Shown here: positions 1-11,420 of the stretch, in pieces | Layout of the letters: every line of letters starts with the position of its first letter | How positions within the stretch are numbered: the stretch's first letter is position 1 | Assembly (NCBI RefSeq): GCF_965363235.1 | Contig: NC_134845.1 | Location: forward strand, 32,536,154-32,600,153 | Reading direction: 5' to 3' | Length of the DNA stretch: 64,000 bases | Source of the DNA: Mytilus galloprovincialis | Lineage: Eukaryota > Mollusca > Bivalvia > Mytilida > Mytilidae | Made by a program: the position numbers and the translations under genes | The notes under the pieces: model-generated | What the model saw: only the letters and a program-made list of their open reading frames with translations | What the model was told of the DNA's origin: nothing | Databases searched by the model: none

Positions 1-3000
1 GTAACGTTTCATTAATTTTGGAGCATTTTGAAATTTTTGAAATTTTTGCTATTTCCATGGTAACGGGTACCATTTCTAAAATTCCAAAGACAGGTGCCAC
101 TTTGGGACATGCCATGTTACATATCTATAAAGTTTCATTGGGATTGATGCCATATTCTTCAAGAAAATGCATCTTTAATGTATTTTCCCATAGGGCCAAT
201 GTTAAACTTTCGCCCTGTTTCCATGACAATGGGGGCCATTTTGGAATTTTCTTATATTGTCACAACATCTAGGCATACCAAGGAACATAACCACTAAGTT
301 TCATCCAGGTAGGTCTTATAATGAAAGATTTAAAATTTGCATTTTTTTTCACATTTGATCAGTTTCCATGGCAACGGCGGCCATGTTTTACCATTCCAAT
401 GTCTCTTGCACAACTTAACATGGCGGTTCATATTATGGTATAGTTCAATCAACATTGGTCTGACCAATTCTGAGAAATAGTATGGACAAAATGTGTGGAA
501 GAATAAAAATAATAATAATAAAAAGAAACTAGAATTGCCATTGCAAGCAATAGCGGATGTCACCCTGGTCCGCCAATGGCCACTAAACAGCAACCATGGT
601 AACGGCAGCCATTTTGGAAATTCCAAAGTTGAAAGCCGCATCTGGATTTACAAGTTAACATTTCTGTAACGTTCCATACATTTTTGAAGAATTTTCAAAA
701 TTTCGCTATTTTTGAACAGTTTCCATGGCAACATTTGAAAATTCCAAAGTCATACTGCTGCTTCATATTGTGCTCCCCATAATATTATACCATCATATAA
801 CATTTAATGGCTGTAGAATTAATTTTACCCTAATGTTCTGGAAAGTTCCATTACATTTTCACATTTTTGCTTTTTCCATGGCAATGGCAGCCATTTTTTT
901 AATTCCAAAGTAAGGTGCACAACTACACATGGTGGTGAACATTATGGTATAGTTCCATCAAAATTGGTCCATTATATTCCGAGAACTAAGCTGGACAAAA
1001 AAGTGTGGAATAAGAATAATAAAAACTAGATTTGCCATTGCAAGCAATAGCGGATGGCACCCTTTCCCCATTGCCAGGCCAGCGGCAGCCATTTAAAATA
1101 TTTTTGCTGTTTCCATGGCAACGGCGGCCATTTTGAAAATTCGAAACTCAAAAGTTAAGTCTACATAATCTAGGCAAAATGTGTTATAAGTTTCATTAAA
1201 TTTAAAGCATTTTGAAGTTTTTCATAATTTTGCTGTTCCCATGGTAACGGCGGCCATTTTGAATATTCCAAAAGTGCAATTTTTTCCCTCCATAATCATA
1301 TATACCATCATATACCATTTAATGTCTCTAGAATAAATTTAACATTGATGTTCTGGAATGTTCTGTGAAAATTCAAAGTTTTGACCTTTTTGCATTATTT
1401 CCATGGTAACAACAGATATTTTGGAAATTCCAACGCCATATTCCACATCTTCCAATGTTGTTCATTGTTACTGTAAAGTTTCAAAAAATTTGGAGCATTT
1501 CCATATTTTGGAAATTTTTGGTGTAGTTTCCATGGCAACATAGTAGTTCCAATGAGTGCCAAAATCACCCAACACCTGTATATAGTGGGCACCTCCATTG
1601 TATTCAAATATAATGATTCTGAGTTAAAGCATATCCAAACAGTTCCCCAAAAACAAAACCTGGATTTTTTCACATTTGTTCTGTTTCCATGGAAACGGCA
1701 GCCATCTTGAACCATTCCATGCTTCCTGCAACTCTGCACATGGGGGTCTTAAATATAGTAAAGTTCCATCAACTTTGGTACTTTAGATTTGGAGAAATCG
1801 CCTGGACAAAATGTGTTGCAAGAAAAATAATAATAAGAAAAAAAAGAAACGTAGAATAACAATACGTCACCCCAACTCCGTTGAGGGTGCCATAAAAAGA
1901 ATCGAACAATAACAATATGTCACCCGACCTCCGTCAGGGTGACATAAAAAAAGAAACGAACAATAACAAGATGTCACCCCAACTCCGTTGAGGGTGCCAT
2001 AATAACTAGAATTGCCATTGCAAGCAATAGCGGATGTCACCCTGGTCCGCCAATTGCCACTAAACAGCAACCATGGTAACGGCAGCCATTTTGGAAATTC
2101 CAAAGTTGAATGCCGCATCTGGATTAACAAGTTAACATTTCTGTAACGTTTCATACATTCTTGAAGAATTTTCAAAATTTTGCTACTTTTGAACAGTTTC
2201 CATGGCAACATTTAAAAATTCCAAAGTCATACTGCTGCTTCATATTGTGCCTCCCATAATATTATACCATCATATAACATTTAATGGCTGTACAATTAAT
2301 CTAACCCTAATGTTCTGGAATGTTCCATTACATTTTCACATTTTTGCTGTTTCCATGGCAATGGCAGCCATTTTTTTAATTCCAAAGTAAGGTGCACAAC
2401 TACACATGGTGGTGAACATTATGGTATAGTTCCATCAAAATTGGTCCATTGTATTCAGAGAACTAAGCTGGACAAAAAAGTGTGGAATAAGAATAATAAA
2501 AACTAGATTTGCCATTGCAAGCAATAGCGGATGGCACCCTTCCCCTATTGCCAGGTGAGCGGCAGCCATTTCGAAAATTCCAAAGTCAAAGATTGCATCT
2601 ACAGATGTGTATTAACATTGTTGTAACGTTTCATTAATTTTGGAGCATTTTGAAATTTTTGAAATTTTTGCTATTTCCATGGTAACGGGTACCATTTCTA
2701 AAATTCCAAAGACAGGTGCCACTTTGGGACATGCCATGTTACATATCTATAAAGTTTCATTGGGATTGATGCCATATTCTTCAAGAAAATGCATCTTTAA
2801 TGTATTTTCCCATAGGGCCAATGTTAAACTTTCGCCCTGTTTCCATGACAATGGGGGCCATTTTGGAATTTTCTTATATTGTCACAACATCTAGGCATAC
2901 CAAGGAACATAACCACTAAGTTTCATCCAGGTAGGTCTTATAATGAAAGATTTAAAATTTGCATTTTTTTTCACATTTGATCAGTTTCCATGGCAACGGC

Positions 3001-3800
3001 GGCCATTTTTTACCATTCCAATGTCTCTTGCACAACTTAACATGGCGGTTCATATTATGGTATAGTTCAATCAACATTGGTCTGACCAATTCTGAGAAAT
3101 AGTATGGACAAAATGTGTGGAAGAATAAAAATAATAATAATAAAAAGAACTAGATTTGCCATTGCAAGCAATAGCGGATGGCACCCTTCCCCCATTGCCA
3201 GGTGAGCGGCAGCCATTTTGAAAATTCCAAAGTCCAAGATTGCATCTACAGATGTGTATTAACATTGTTGTAACGTTTCATTAATTTTGGAGCATTTTGA
3301 AATTTTTGAAATTTCTGCTATTTTCATGGTAACGGGTACCATTTCTAAAATTCCAAAGACATGTGCCACTTTGGGACATGCCATGTTACATATTTATAAA
3401 GTTTCATTGGGATTGATGCTATATTCTTCAAGAAAATGCATCTTTAATGTATTTTCCCATAGGGCCAATGTTAAACTTTCGCCCTGTTTCCATGACAATG
3501 GCGGCCATTTTGGAATTTTCTTATATTGTCACAACATCTAGGCATACCAAGGAACATTACCATAAAGTTTCATCCAGCTAGGTCTTATAATGAAAGATTT
3601 AAAATTTGCATTTTTTTTCATATTTCATCAGTTTCCATGGCAACGGCGGCCATTTTTTACCATTCCAATGTCTCTTGCACTACTTTACATGGCGGTTCAT
3701 ATTATGGTATAGTTCTATCAACATGGGTCTGACCAATCCAGAGAAATAGTATGGACAAAATGTGTGGAAGAATAAAAATAATAATAATAATAATAAAAAG
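1..3800. repeat. Higher-order tandem repeat array of diverged monomers
   Basis: The stretch is built from diverged units of about 120-180 bp. Most carry a core like TTTCCATGGCAACGGCGGCC followed by ATTTTGGAAATTCCAAAG (for example near 53, 219, 362, 592, 720, 874, 1109, 1233, 1398, 1683). Units are ordered into near-identical large blocks. The block at 1-565 recurs at 2623-3190 (offset 2622) and again from 3270 (offset 647 from the second). The block around 531-1080 recurs at 2008-2557 (offset 1477). The short open frames here are repeats of one another and not genes. Near-identity between blocks but wide divergence between monomers points to recent block duplication of an old array. Confidence 0.85.
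1857..2003. repeat. ~55-bp hairpin minisatellite, 3 units
   Basis: Three tandem units of the type GAAACGAACAATAACA then AGATGTCACCCCAACTCC then GTTGAGGGTGCCATAA. Each unit contains an internal dyad (CACCC..CAAC..GTTG..GGGTG). The middle unit has a cleaner one, ATGTCACCC paired with GGGTGACAT. The same minisatellite reappears at 3806-4092. Confidence 0.8.
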
Positions 3801-3805
3801 AAAAA

Positions 3806-4092
3806 AAAGAAACGAACAATAACAAGATGTCACCCCAACTCCGTTGAGGGTGCCATAAAAAAAAGAAACGAACAATAACAAGATGTCACCCAAACTCCGT
3901 TGAGGGTGCCATAAAAAGAATCGAACAATAACAATATGTCACCCGACCTCCGTCAGGGTGACATAATAATAAAAAGAAAAAAAAGAAACAAACAATAACA
4001 AGATGTCACCCCAACTCCGTTGAGGGTGCCATAAAAAAAGAATCGAACAATAACAATATGTCACCCCAACTCCGTTGAGGGTGCCATAATAA
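3806..4092. repeat. ~55-bp hairpin minisatellite, 5 units
   Basis: Five further units of the minisatellite seen at 1857-2003, separated by variable A-rich spacers, closing the repeat array. Both unit subtypes (CCCCAACTCCGTTGAGGG and CCCGACCTCCGTCAGGG) are interspersed, so the two blocks probably exchanged or were duplicated together. Confidence 0.8.
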
Positions 4093-6270
4093 TATGTATG
4101 TTTGGAATTAGGTAGCCTTGAATATTTGAAATAGTCAAGCAACTTTTGGGTACCTTTTACGAACTGAATGTTGGAATTATAAAGGGTCAGTATGCTTGTT
4201 ATCTTTTGTAATAATGGTTTTCGATCCTTTTTTCGTCAAATGATGGTTGTTACAGTCATTTGTGCATACAATTGATAACGTTATACATCTTTTTTACTTC
4301 ATCTAGGTTTTTTTAATCATATTTTGAAGACGTTTTTTACACTTTGGCATATTGACTGATTGTTGTCAGTGACAGTTGATGTTTGCATTTAATTATTACG
4401 TATTTCATAATTTTTTGATAATATGGGATCGTACTCAAATATTAAATTATCCAAAGGCGGGGAAATTGACTAGCAGTTTTATATAGCTCAAAATGCATGC
4501 AAGCTTTCTAACCCGTTTCCAATTGTTTTAAGATTTATTGAAACTTGACGAACAACTATGTTGAAATACCAATCCCCCTAAATCGCATATGTTGTCGATA
4601 ACACAAACATCCTTATTGTGTATTTGTTTTTTCATTCAGTTTAGTTCTTCACAAATTCATATCTTTACCGACCTAGTTTGAAAAATTTTAAACTGCGAAA
4701 TCTAATTTGAAAGACATAGCACTGTTGTACAAGAAGAACATGTTTTCAATCTTTCAATTCAAAGGGAGTTATTGAAATGTAGAAAAATCAAACGTTTTGA
4801 TATTGCCGGAAAATAAGACCGATTTTTATTGCAGATGGTAGAGAAGAATCCTCATCCTATAACTGTCACTGCTTGAAGACACCTCCTCACGATGTTTTAT
4901 TTCTTAACAAAAGTATAGTAAGAATCTGAAAACACGTTGAAAATTACATCATTCTGGTAGAGTATATATGTCATATAATCGTTCTTAATACAGAGTTTTG
5001 TACTGTTTGTAAATAAAGAAGTGAGTTTAACTTCCTTCTAGTCAGTTAATACACAGGAAATAAGGACGGGTTTGTAATATTTTAACATCTCGTCTTTCGT
5101 GAATGATGTGGTGTATAAGTTAACTTTCATTTGTAAATTTCATTTTTTTTTATAGGCAGCACAAATAATTACTTTACATATATTTGCAAATGTTGAGTCT
5201 TTGAAGGTCAAAAACGAGTCTGTTACTTTATTGAAGTTCCCCCTTATTTGACTTATTATGAATTCACTGGGTATGAATTGCAGTAGCAGGAGATGCTTAC
5301 TATGTAGACGTACCAAGTCCTGCTACTTTCTGGAGTATCCATGGTTAACCCATATAGTGGGTTAACTTGTTTTGTTTTCTAAATAGATTTATGATATTTG
5401 AACATAGGTAAACTACTTTTGCCTTAGTTCATACTCTACCGCATTTAATACAACATGTGATATCCCCTCCCCTCCCACAAAATAAACAAGAAACAAAAAT
5501 AAAGTATCCCCAAATAAAAACAATCAATTGTTCACCCCATAAGTCATTGAAAATCCATCAACTTGTTTATATAGATATTGTATGCAGTCGCATGAGCGAT
5601 GGTTTTCATTGTTAAAAGATAGACACGTTAATATGAAGCAGAGGAAATTTTAAAGTTCGCAAAGCCTTAACTTTATTTTCTCGATTAGTTGAATAACAAA
5701 AGCTATAGAATGAAATTAAGAAATAAACCTTAGTTCATAAAGAACAGTAAATGGCTTTTATATTTGCGATTATTGTTGTATTTGTTATCTCGGAATTTTC
5801 AAATAATCTCCATGTAAGAGGGCTATGTTTTAAAAACACACGGCTTTTATTTTATAGGGACCTGTTTGTATTTTGTTCAAATTTTATAGAAATTTTTGCC
5901 TACGAAGATATTTAAAGATAAAATTTATCAAGTTAGAATTAATGTTCATTTTAAATGATATATTTCGTTATATTAATCAATGCAGCAGTACTTTCTCATC
6001 CATATCACATAAATTACTCTTTTTCGGAAAATAGGTGGGTGTGTTTCCCCGCCTTCATCATCATATGACATTTAAGTTTTGTTTGCGAATCATTTTATAC
6101 AAATGAAATGTATGAATGTCCACCAATATGTGAAATTTATGCATAATCAATGGAATGGAGTTTTATTAATTTCTTTAATTCAACTCTCGTAATTTGATAT
6201 ATTAAGTATGAAAATTGAGTATGTGTATCCAAGAATTAAAACGCAGTCCAATGAATGTTGCTAAGTAACC
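4093..6270. other. Intergenic, AT-rich, apparently single-copy
   Basis: No open frame with coding character, no RNA gene and no recognisable repeat was seen. The stretch leads into the TATA box of the secreted-protein gene and may hold its upstream control region. Confidence 0.5.
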
Positions 6271-6274
6271 TTTG

Positions 6275-6282
6275 TATATAAA
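6275..6282 (+). promoter_or_regulatory. TATA box of the secreted-protein gene
   Basis: TATATAAA lies 57 bp upstream of the initiator ATG at 6339. A start site about 25-30 bp downstream (near 6305) would leave a 5' UTR of roughly 30-35 nt. Position and sequence fit a canonical TATA promoter; the start site itself is inferred. Confidence 0.6.
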
Positions 6283-6338
6283 GCCTCTCCGCAGTATTTG
6301 TACGAGGCATTCCAATTAGAAAAACAACGAGACAAGAG

Positions 6339-6399
6339 ATGTACAAGACGTCCGTCTTATTCATATGCTGTATGGTAATATGTTATATTACGCCAACAA
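6339..6399 (+). CDS. Secreted-protein gene, exon 1 (signal peptide)
   Basis: Codes MYKTSVLFICCMVICYITPT and ends in phase 1 at the donor GTAAGT. The initiator is the first ATG after the TATA box. The hydrophobic core at residues 6-17 supports secretion. Confidence 0.8.
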
Positions 6400-9300
6400 G
6401 TAAGTGATGTAAATTACGGTAAAAGTATGATGTTTCAATTTAGAGGACATATAAGTATTTTCAATTAACAATCTCGTTTTGTTTTTGTTGAAAATTAAAG
6501 AAAAATTATAATTATATTGGGAGGTTTTTTAAGATGACAATTATAAGACGAAATGTTGACTCAGTAACTCTATCAATATAGTCGCTAATACATGGTCTGG
6601 TACTTAGCCACTACATAATGGTAGAGTATGTTAAGCCTTTTTTCAAGGTTTCATATGAAAAGCTTTCTGAAAGGTTGTCAAATAATCATAGTAACTGGCA
6701 TAATGATACTGTTTGAAAGAAACCCAATATTATAATGTTAACGTTTCAATTGCACGGAAACCTTTTCAGAACGTGTTCAAAAATTGACCAAGGTATTTTC
6801 CCCTCTGTCTTTTTTGAGCTGATTTGGTACAAAGTTAAACCATCAAATCATGAAATCTTCTGATAGTGTTTCAACTACTAAGGAATCAAAAATTCTATAA
6901 AGATCCAACGTTTGAATACCCATAGGGGGGAAATTGTACTCGGGGACGTATTTTTCTTTTTTTTTTTAAATTAAAAAAAAAAAACATCACATTGAGAAAG
7001 ACCAAGGTGATATTGATATGCATTAATATAGATATCAAAAGTAAAATTAATGCACTTTCAAGTTATGGCTAAAATAGATAAAGTTAAAATAAAAATGTAT
7101 GTAACAGTATTTCTTTTTAAAGATAACGAGTTTTAGATCGCAGTATTATAAATAAAGATACCAAGTTTTTTTTTTATGAAGATAACAATTTAAAATTATG
7201 TTCCCGCATATATTTGTCTTTCTATAAAAACAATGTATATGGCTACTTAAAGCTGTATTATGTGATATTAAATTAATGTATGATTTTTGTCTTATGTTTT
7301 CAGAAGGGCAATTCTTATGGTTACTAAATTCTGCATTAGGTCATATTGAATTAATGTATGATATGTCCTTTGTTTTCAGAAGGGCAATGTATATGGCCAC
7401 AAAAAGTCGCATTATGTCATATTGAATTAATGTATCATGATTTATAATTTGTTTTCAGAAGGGCAATGTTCGTTACCAGATACCTTACATGATCAGTACT
7501 TTCGAAGTTATGCTGGTGTTTCTGTTTGGCCTTTTACTGAGTCTGAAGGGCAATTTTTCACCGACTACGTAACCTATAATGGGATCTTCCCAGCGACGTT
7601 TTTGTCAGAAAGCCCTGATCGATATGACTGCAAACAAAATAGAGGAGATTATTATTTGTTTAAGTAAGTTTGAAAATAATTTTAGACAGACAATATGAAA
7701 ATAAAGAATTAAAACATAATGCAGAAAAAATCAAATGTAGCCGAAAGTGAATTGTAAAGATTAGAAGCGATAATCCTCCTTATCGCTATTTTACAAATAT
7801 TTTATTTCTTTTTTATGAAGTCGTGTTGATTCTTCAGAAACGTCGCCGGACACAGAAAAAACAAACTAAAATCATATTAATGATAGATGATTTGTAACAT
7901 ACATAAGTTATATTCATTGTAGATCAGAGAATGCCATACTTGATCAGATTGAAAATAAACATATATTTCTGTGCATGAAACTAACACAAATTGATACTGG
8001 GAAATATGCTTTGTATTATTTTCGGGAAACGGGTAAGTAAACAGATGTTTAATTTACAAGTTGGGACAAAAAACTACAAAAGAAAGTAAAGTGATTTAAA
8101 AACTAGAGGCTCCAAAAAGCCTGTGTCGCTCACATTGGTCTATGTGCATATAAAACAAGGACACAGATGGATTCATGACAAAATTGTGTTTTGGTGATGG
8201 TGATGTGTTTGTAGATTCTACTTTACTGAACATTCTTGCTAATTACAATTTTCTCTATTTGTAATAAATTTGGCCCTTACGATACAGAAGAAAATATTTT
8301 GTAAAAAATTACAAAATATTACCAAATTAATGAAAATTGTTAAAAATTGACTATAAAGGGCAATCACTCATTAAGGGGTCAATTGACTATATTTATTTAT
8401 CATAACTATTTTTAGATCTTACTTTGCTGAACATTATTGCTGTTTACAGTTTATCTCTATCTATATTAGTATTCAAGATAATAACCAAAAACGGCAAAAT
8501 TACTTTAGAAATTACCAATTGGTGGCAGCAACCCAACAACCAGTTGTCCGATTAATCTGAAAATTTCAGGGCAGATAGGTATTGACCTGATAAACAATTT
8601 CACCCCTGTCATATTTGCTCTAAATACTTTAGTTTCAGGGTCTGCATTTTACCCCTATGTTCTAATTTTAGCCATGGCGGACATCTTGGTTGGTTGGCCG
8701 GATCACCGGACACATTTTTAAAACTAGATACCCTAGTGATGATTGTGACCAAGTTTGGTTAAATTTGGCCCGGTAGTTTCAGAGGAGAAGATTTTTGTAA
8801 AAGTTAACGACGACGGACGCCGGACGACGGACGCCAAGTGATGGGAAAAGCTCACTTGGCCCTTTGGGCCAGGTGAGATAAAAAGTGAAAAAAAAAAAAC
8901 ACTTAACAATACAAAAAAAAAAAAAAAAAAAAAAATAGCAACAAGACAAACAACAGTCTATACATAACTTAAATAGTTAAATTAATTTTATATAAAAACT
9001 GAGCAACACGATCCCCGCAAAAAACGGGATAAACTCAGAAGCTCATGAAAATTCAACAGATCCAGTTCGAATAGTAACACCTACCTTAATAATTTTTCTA
9101 CAATATGTTGATGAGTTAGACTGGTTCTATCGTTTGTAAATATCATGATTGATTTTATATAGATGAACATGATGTTGCAACCGTATATTTACTTTTAAAT
9201 ATCTGCATACTAACTAGGTAGTTAGACGAAGTTTCGTAAACAGACTTTCGTCTCCTTTCACGTTAAATCTTGCAACTAATGAATTTACGAATGGAAGTTT

Positions 9301-11289
9301 TTAACGACCTTGACTGGCTATACACCCCTTGCACGGTCGGCATAATGAATTTGTTGCTGATTTGGAACAATATATATGCACATTTGTAGCATTTTTTTTG
9401 TGTTGTTTATTTAGAGGGACACATATATAATAAATGTTTATAATATGGTTAAGTTTATGTATACATCTATTTGTTTCAATAAATGTGAACTGTTTTTGAC
9501 TTAGGGACGACATCAAAAGTTCAATGTAGGATAAAAAACTAAATTCATATAGTTTTTTCACTGACCCCCTACCCCCCCCCTTCTTAACCTAATCTGGGAA
9601 AAATTGATTGACCATAAGGATATTATATATAAAATCGATGTCAATTTATCAAAACTTGCAGCAATTTTGACCCCACCCCCAAACTATTTGAATTAAGTTT
9701 TTTTATCCTTCATTGATTTTTGATGTCGTCTTTTAGCTACTCAGCCCGCCGGTGTAACCAAAGGTATGGTATCTACCAGATCGATTGGATCACCAGACCC
9801 AGATATATGTGATATATGCAAAATGCACCCTGGAGTTCCTGGTGATAATGATTTTCATATAATTGTTCGTAAGTTGCATTACTTGGAATATCTTGCGCCT
9901 AAAGTATATGATGGAGTTTTATAGATGAGAGAAATTACGGATGAATAAAGTGCAACTTATCAGTATTACGCACCGGTCCCAAACATGGAGACAAGCCTTA
10001 GATAATTTACACAGCACAAGGAGCAAACGTCTGTCATAATATGGAAAAGAATTATTGTCTTTTGGATGTACACGAGGCAACAATCAAATAAATTAAATAA
10101 AACATTGCGTTCTTCTTAAAATCATAATTATTTGTTTTCGTAAAATTATAACTAAATGTTGGTCGTTAACATTGAATCATATTATTGGCTAACATCTGAT
10201 TTTTTTCTGTAGCTTTAAATATTGCCCCATGTACTTCCCACACCAGAGTTATAATAGTTTTACCAGCTATTTCGCGGAATCATTAATCAGACCTTTCAAT
10301 TTCAATATACACAATGGTGTGCATATTCCCTCTTGAGAAACATCAATTTATAACTGCATTCAATGTGACATGAAATGAAAAAATAAAGTTATAGTGCATA
10401 TTTTTTTTTATTTGAATTAAATATAAACTTATAGTATTATATGTATAACTTTGCATATATTTTTAGATACAGATGACCCTGCACAAAGTACGTATATTTG
10501 ATTTAAGGAAAATATTGCATAGTAAAGAGTATCCTAAAAATATAAGCTGTTGCATAAGAGGGATGGGGTACCCTGACATTTTACAATTATCGATAGAGAA
10601 TAAAACAAATTTGACTGAATTGGTTTTGTTATGCTTATTGTTCAAAACAATCCTCAACGAAAGAAACAAAAGTTTGAATTAGCAAAAGAAGAATTACGAA
10701 ATTAAAATAAAAGATATCTCGAATCTATCATATTACACTCACAATTCTTGCAATGATACACTTCTCGCAACATTCGTCCGTAATATTGACAGCTCTAAAA
10801 TATCACATTTCTTAATTATACCGTGATGTATAATGGGTTCGATTTTCAAACTCATTTTGCGTGAAATGTTTATCAAAATATTTATGTATTACAGTTCCCA
10901 CGAACCCTCCCCAGGTACCTAGTCCAGTCCCTACAGTTGAGTGTGGAATACCTCCAGAGTGCCCTGGCTTTTATGAAGACTCTCAGTGCGTTCCGATAAT
11001 TATACCTACACCAATTGAGATATTCTGCCAGTTCTTCTTGGATAATTTGGAAGTACCAATGGGAATCAAACGAGGAGTTCCAGTACGAGGCGAACGTGTA
11101 TTAAAAGAACTGATGACTAGACGCAAAAAGATCAAGGGAAAAAAGGGAAAAAAGAAAGGACATTATTGGAAACCAAAGTCTGGTTCTGGTTCTGGGTCTC
11201 ATTCTGCTGAAGAGAATGTATGTTTATGTCCGAAATTCGATGTATTGGTTACAGCATGCGAGGAAATTTTTGGTCCCATAAATTATTAA
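6339..11289 (+). CDS. Uncharacterised secreted protein, 6 exons, 307 aa
   Basis: Spliced by hand from GT-AG sites: 6339-6399, 7459-7663, 7923-8032, 9737-9868, 10467-10487, 10895-11289. The total is 924 nt and every junction keeps phase. Residues 1-19 form a signal peptide (MYKTSVLFICC...). Residues 22-125 are a cysteine-containing domain starting CSLPDTLHDQYF, with a middle YDCKQNRGDYYLFK and a later IFLCMKLTQIDTGKYALYYF; the last resembles the core strand pattern of small mollusc extracellular domains (possibly DUF7042-like, or a degenerate Ig-like fold; not certain). Residues 127-187 are a linker with ICDICKM and a Pro-rich run. Residues 188-307 hold paired cysteines, a strongly basic stretch (252-271, many Lys), an SGSGSGSHS spacer and a Cys-rich C-terminus. 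The protein is likely extracellular, possibly a matrix or immune component; that role is inference. Polyadenylation signals lie at 11368 and 11415. Confidence 0.8.
7226..7470 (+). repeat. ~78-bp tandem repeat duplicating a splice acceptor
   Basis: Three to four tandem copies of a unit containing a CAATGTATATGG-like start, an ATATTGAATTAATGTATGAT middle and a TTTTCAGAAGGGCAAT end. The acceptor AG therefore occurs at about 7302, 7380 and 7458. Only the last opens the long coding exon; using the earlier ones meets stops or a changed frame. Confidence 0.85.
7459..7663 (+). CDS. Secreted-protein gene, exon 2
   Basis: Acceptor TTTTCAG, donor GTAAGT; enters in phase 1 and leaves in phase 2. Codes 67 whole residues beginning GQCSLPDTLHDQYF and ending GDYYLF. 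Two decoy acceptors with the same flanking sequence lie upstream (see the repeat at 7226-7470). Confidence 0.85.
7923..8032 (+). CDS. Secreted-protein gene, exon 3
   Basis: Acceptor TTGTAG, donor GTAAGT; phase 2 in, phase 1 out. Codes SENAILDQIENKHIFLCMKL and then a TQIDTGKYALYYF strand-like segment. Confidence 0.8.
8100..8883 (+). mobile_element. Family A interspersed element, copy 1 (intron 3)
   Basis: Begins ACTAGAGGCTCCAAAAAGCC and ends with a CGGACGACGGACGCC tract followed by the hairpin TCACTTGGCC/GGCCAGGTGA. Related copies lie at 24029-25253 (+) and 46485-48320 (-). It has no coding capacity. The hairpin-plus-CTAA style end resembles Helitron-derived non-autonomous elements, though here the hairpin sits directly at the end. 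Confidence 0.8.
8884..8935. repeat. Poly(A)-rich tract
   Basis: Runs of A broken by short spacers directly after the family A terminus. Confidence 0.8.
9506..9730. mobile_element. 225-bp palindromic MITE abutting exon 4
   Basis: Inverted arms of about 50 bp: 9506-9558 starts GACGACATCAAAAGTTCAAT and 9681-9730 ends ATTGATTTTTGATGTCGTC. A C-run and a spacer lie between. The right arm ends 6 bp before exon 4, so its TCGTC end and the TTTTAG beyond it form the acceptor's pyrimidine tract. Confidence 0.75.
9737..9868 (+). CDS. Secreted-protein gene, exon 4
   Basis: Acceptor TTTTAG, donor GTAAGT; phase 1 both ends. Codes TQPAGVTKGMVSTRSIG and an ICDICKM double-cysteine motif. A MITE ends 6 bp before the exon. 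Confidence 0.75.
10467..10487 (+). CDS. Secreted-protein gene, 21-nt microexon 5
   Basis: TTTTTAG acceptor and GTACGT donor flank 21 nt coding TDDPAQ. Its length is divisible by three and it sits between two phase-1 introns, so it can be skipped without a frame change. Its use is predicted only from splice sites. Confidence 0.55.
10895..11289 (+). CDS. Secreted-protein gene, terminal exon 6
   Basis: Acceptor ATTACAG; phase 1 entry; stop TAA at 11287-11289. Codes a Pro-rich lead (PTNPPQVPSPVP), several cysteines, a Lys-rich patch, a Ser-Gly spacer and the C-terminus CEEIFGPINY. Confidence 0.85.
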
Positions 11290-11414
11290 GCTTCAACGAC
11301 ACTCTCTCAACTTTTAAGAATTTCATAGTTCATGCTTTTGTTGCTTTAACTATATTGCTGTTACGAAAATAAAAACGACAACACAAGTTTTGGACGATAA
11401 ATTGATTGCAAATC

Positions 11415-11420
11415 AATAAA
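11415..11420 (+). terminator. Polyadenylation signal of the secreted-protein gene
   Basis: AATAAA 126 bp after the stop; an earlier AATAAA is at 11368-11373. Which is used is not decidable from sequence. Confidence 0.5.

Noticed and set aside
18..272. 84-codon open frame repeated at 2640 and 3287 as a gene family
   Set aside because: It is the translation of repeat blocks; frames in neighbouring monomers are broken and codon use follows the repeat.
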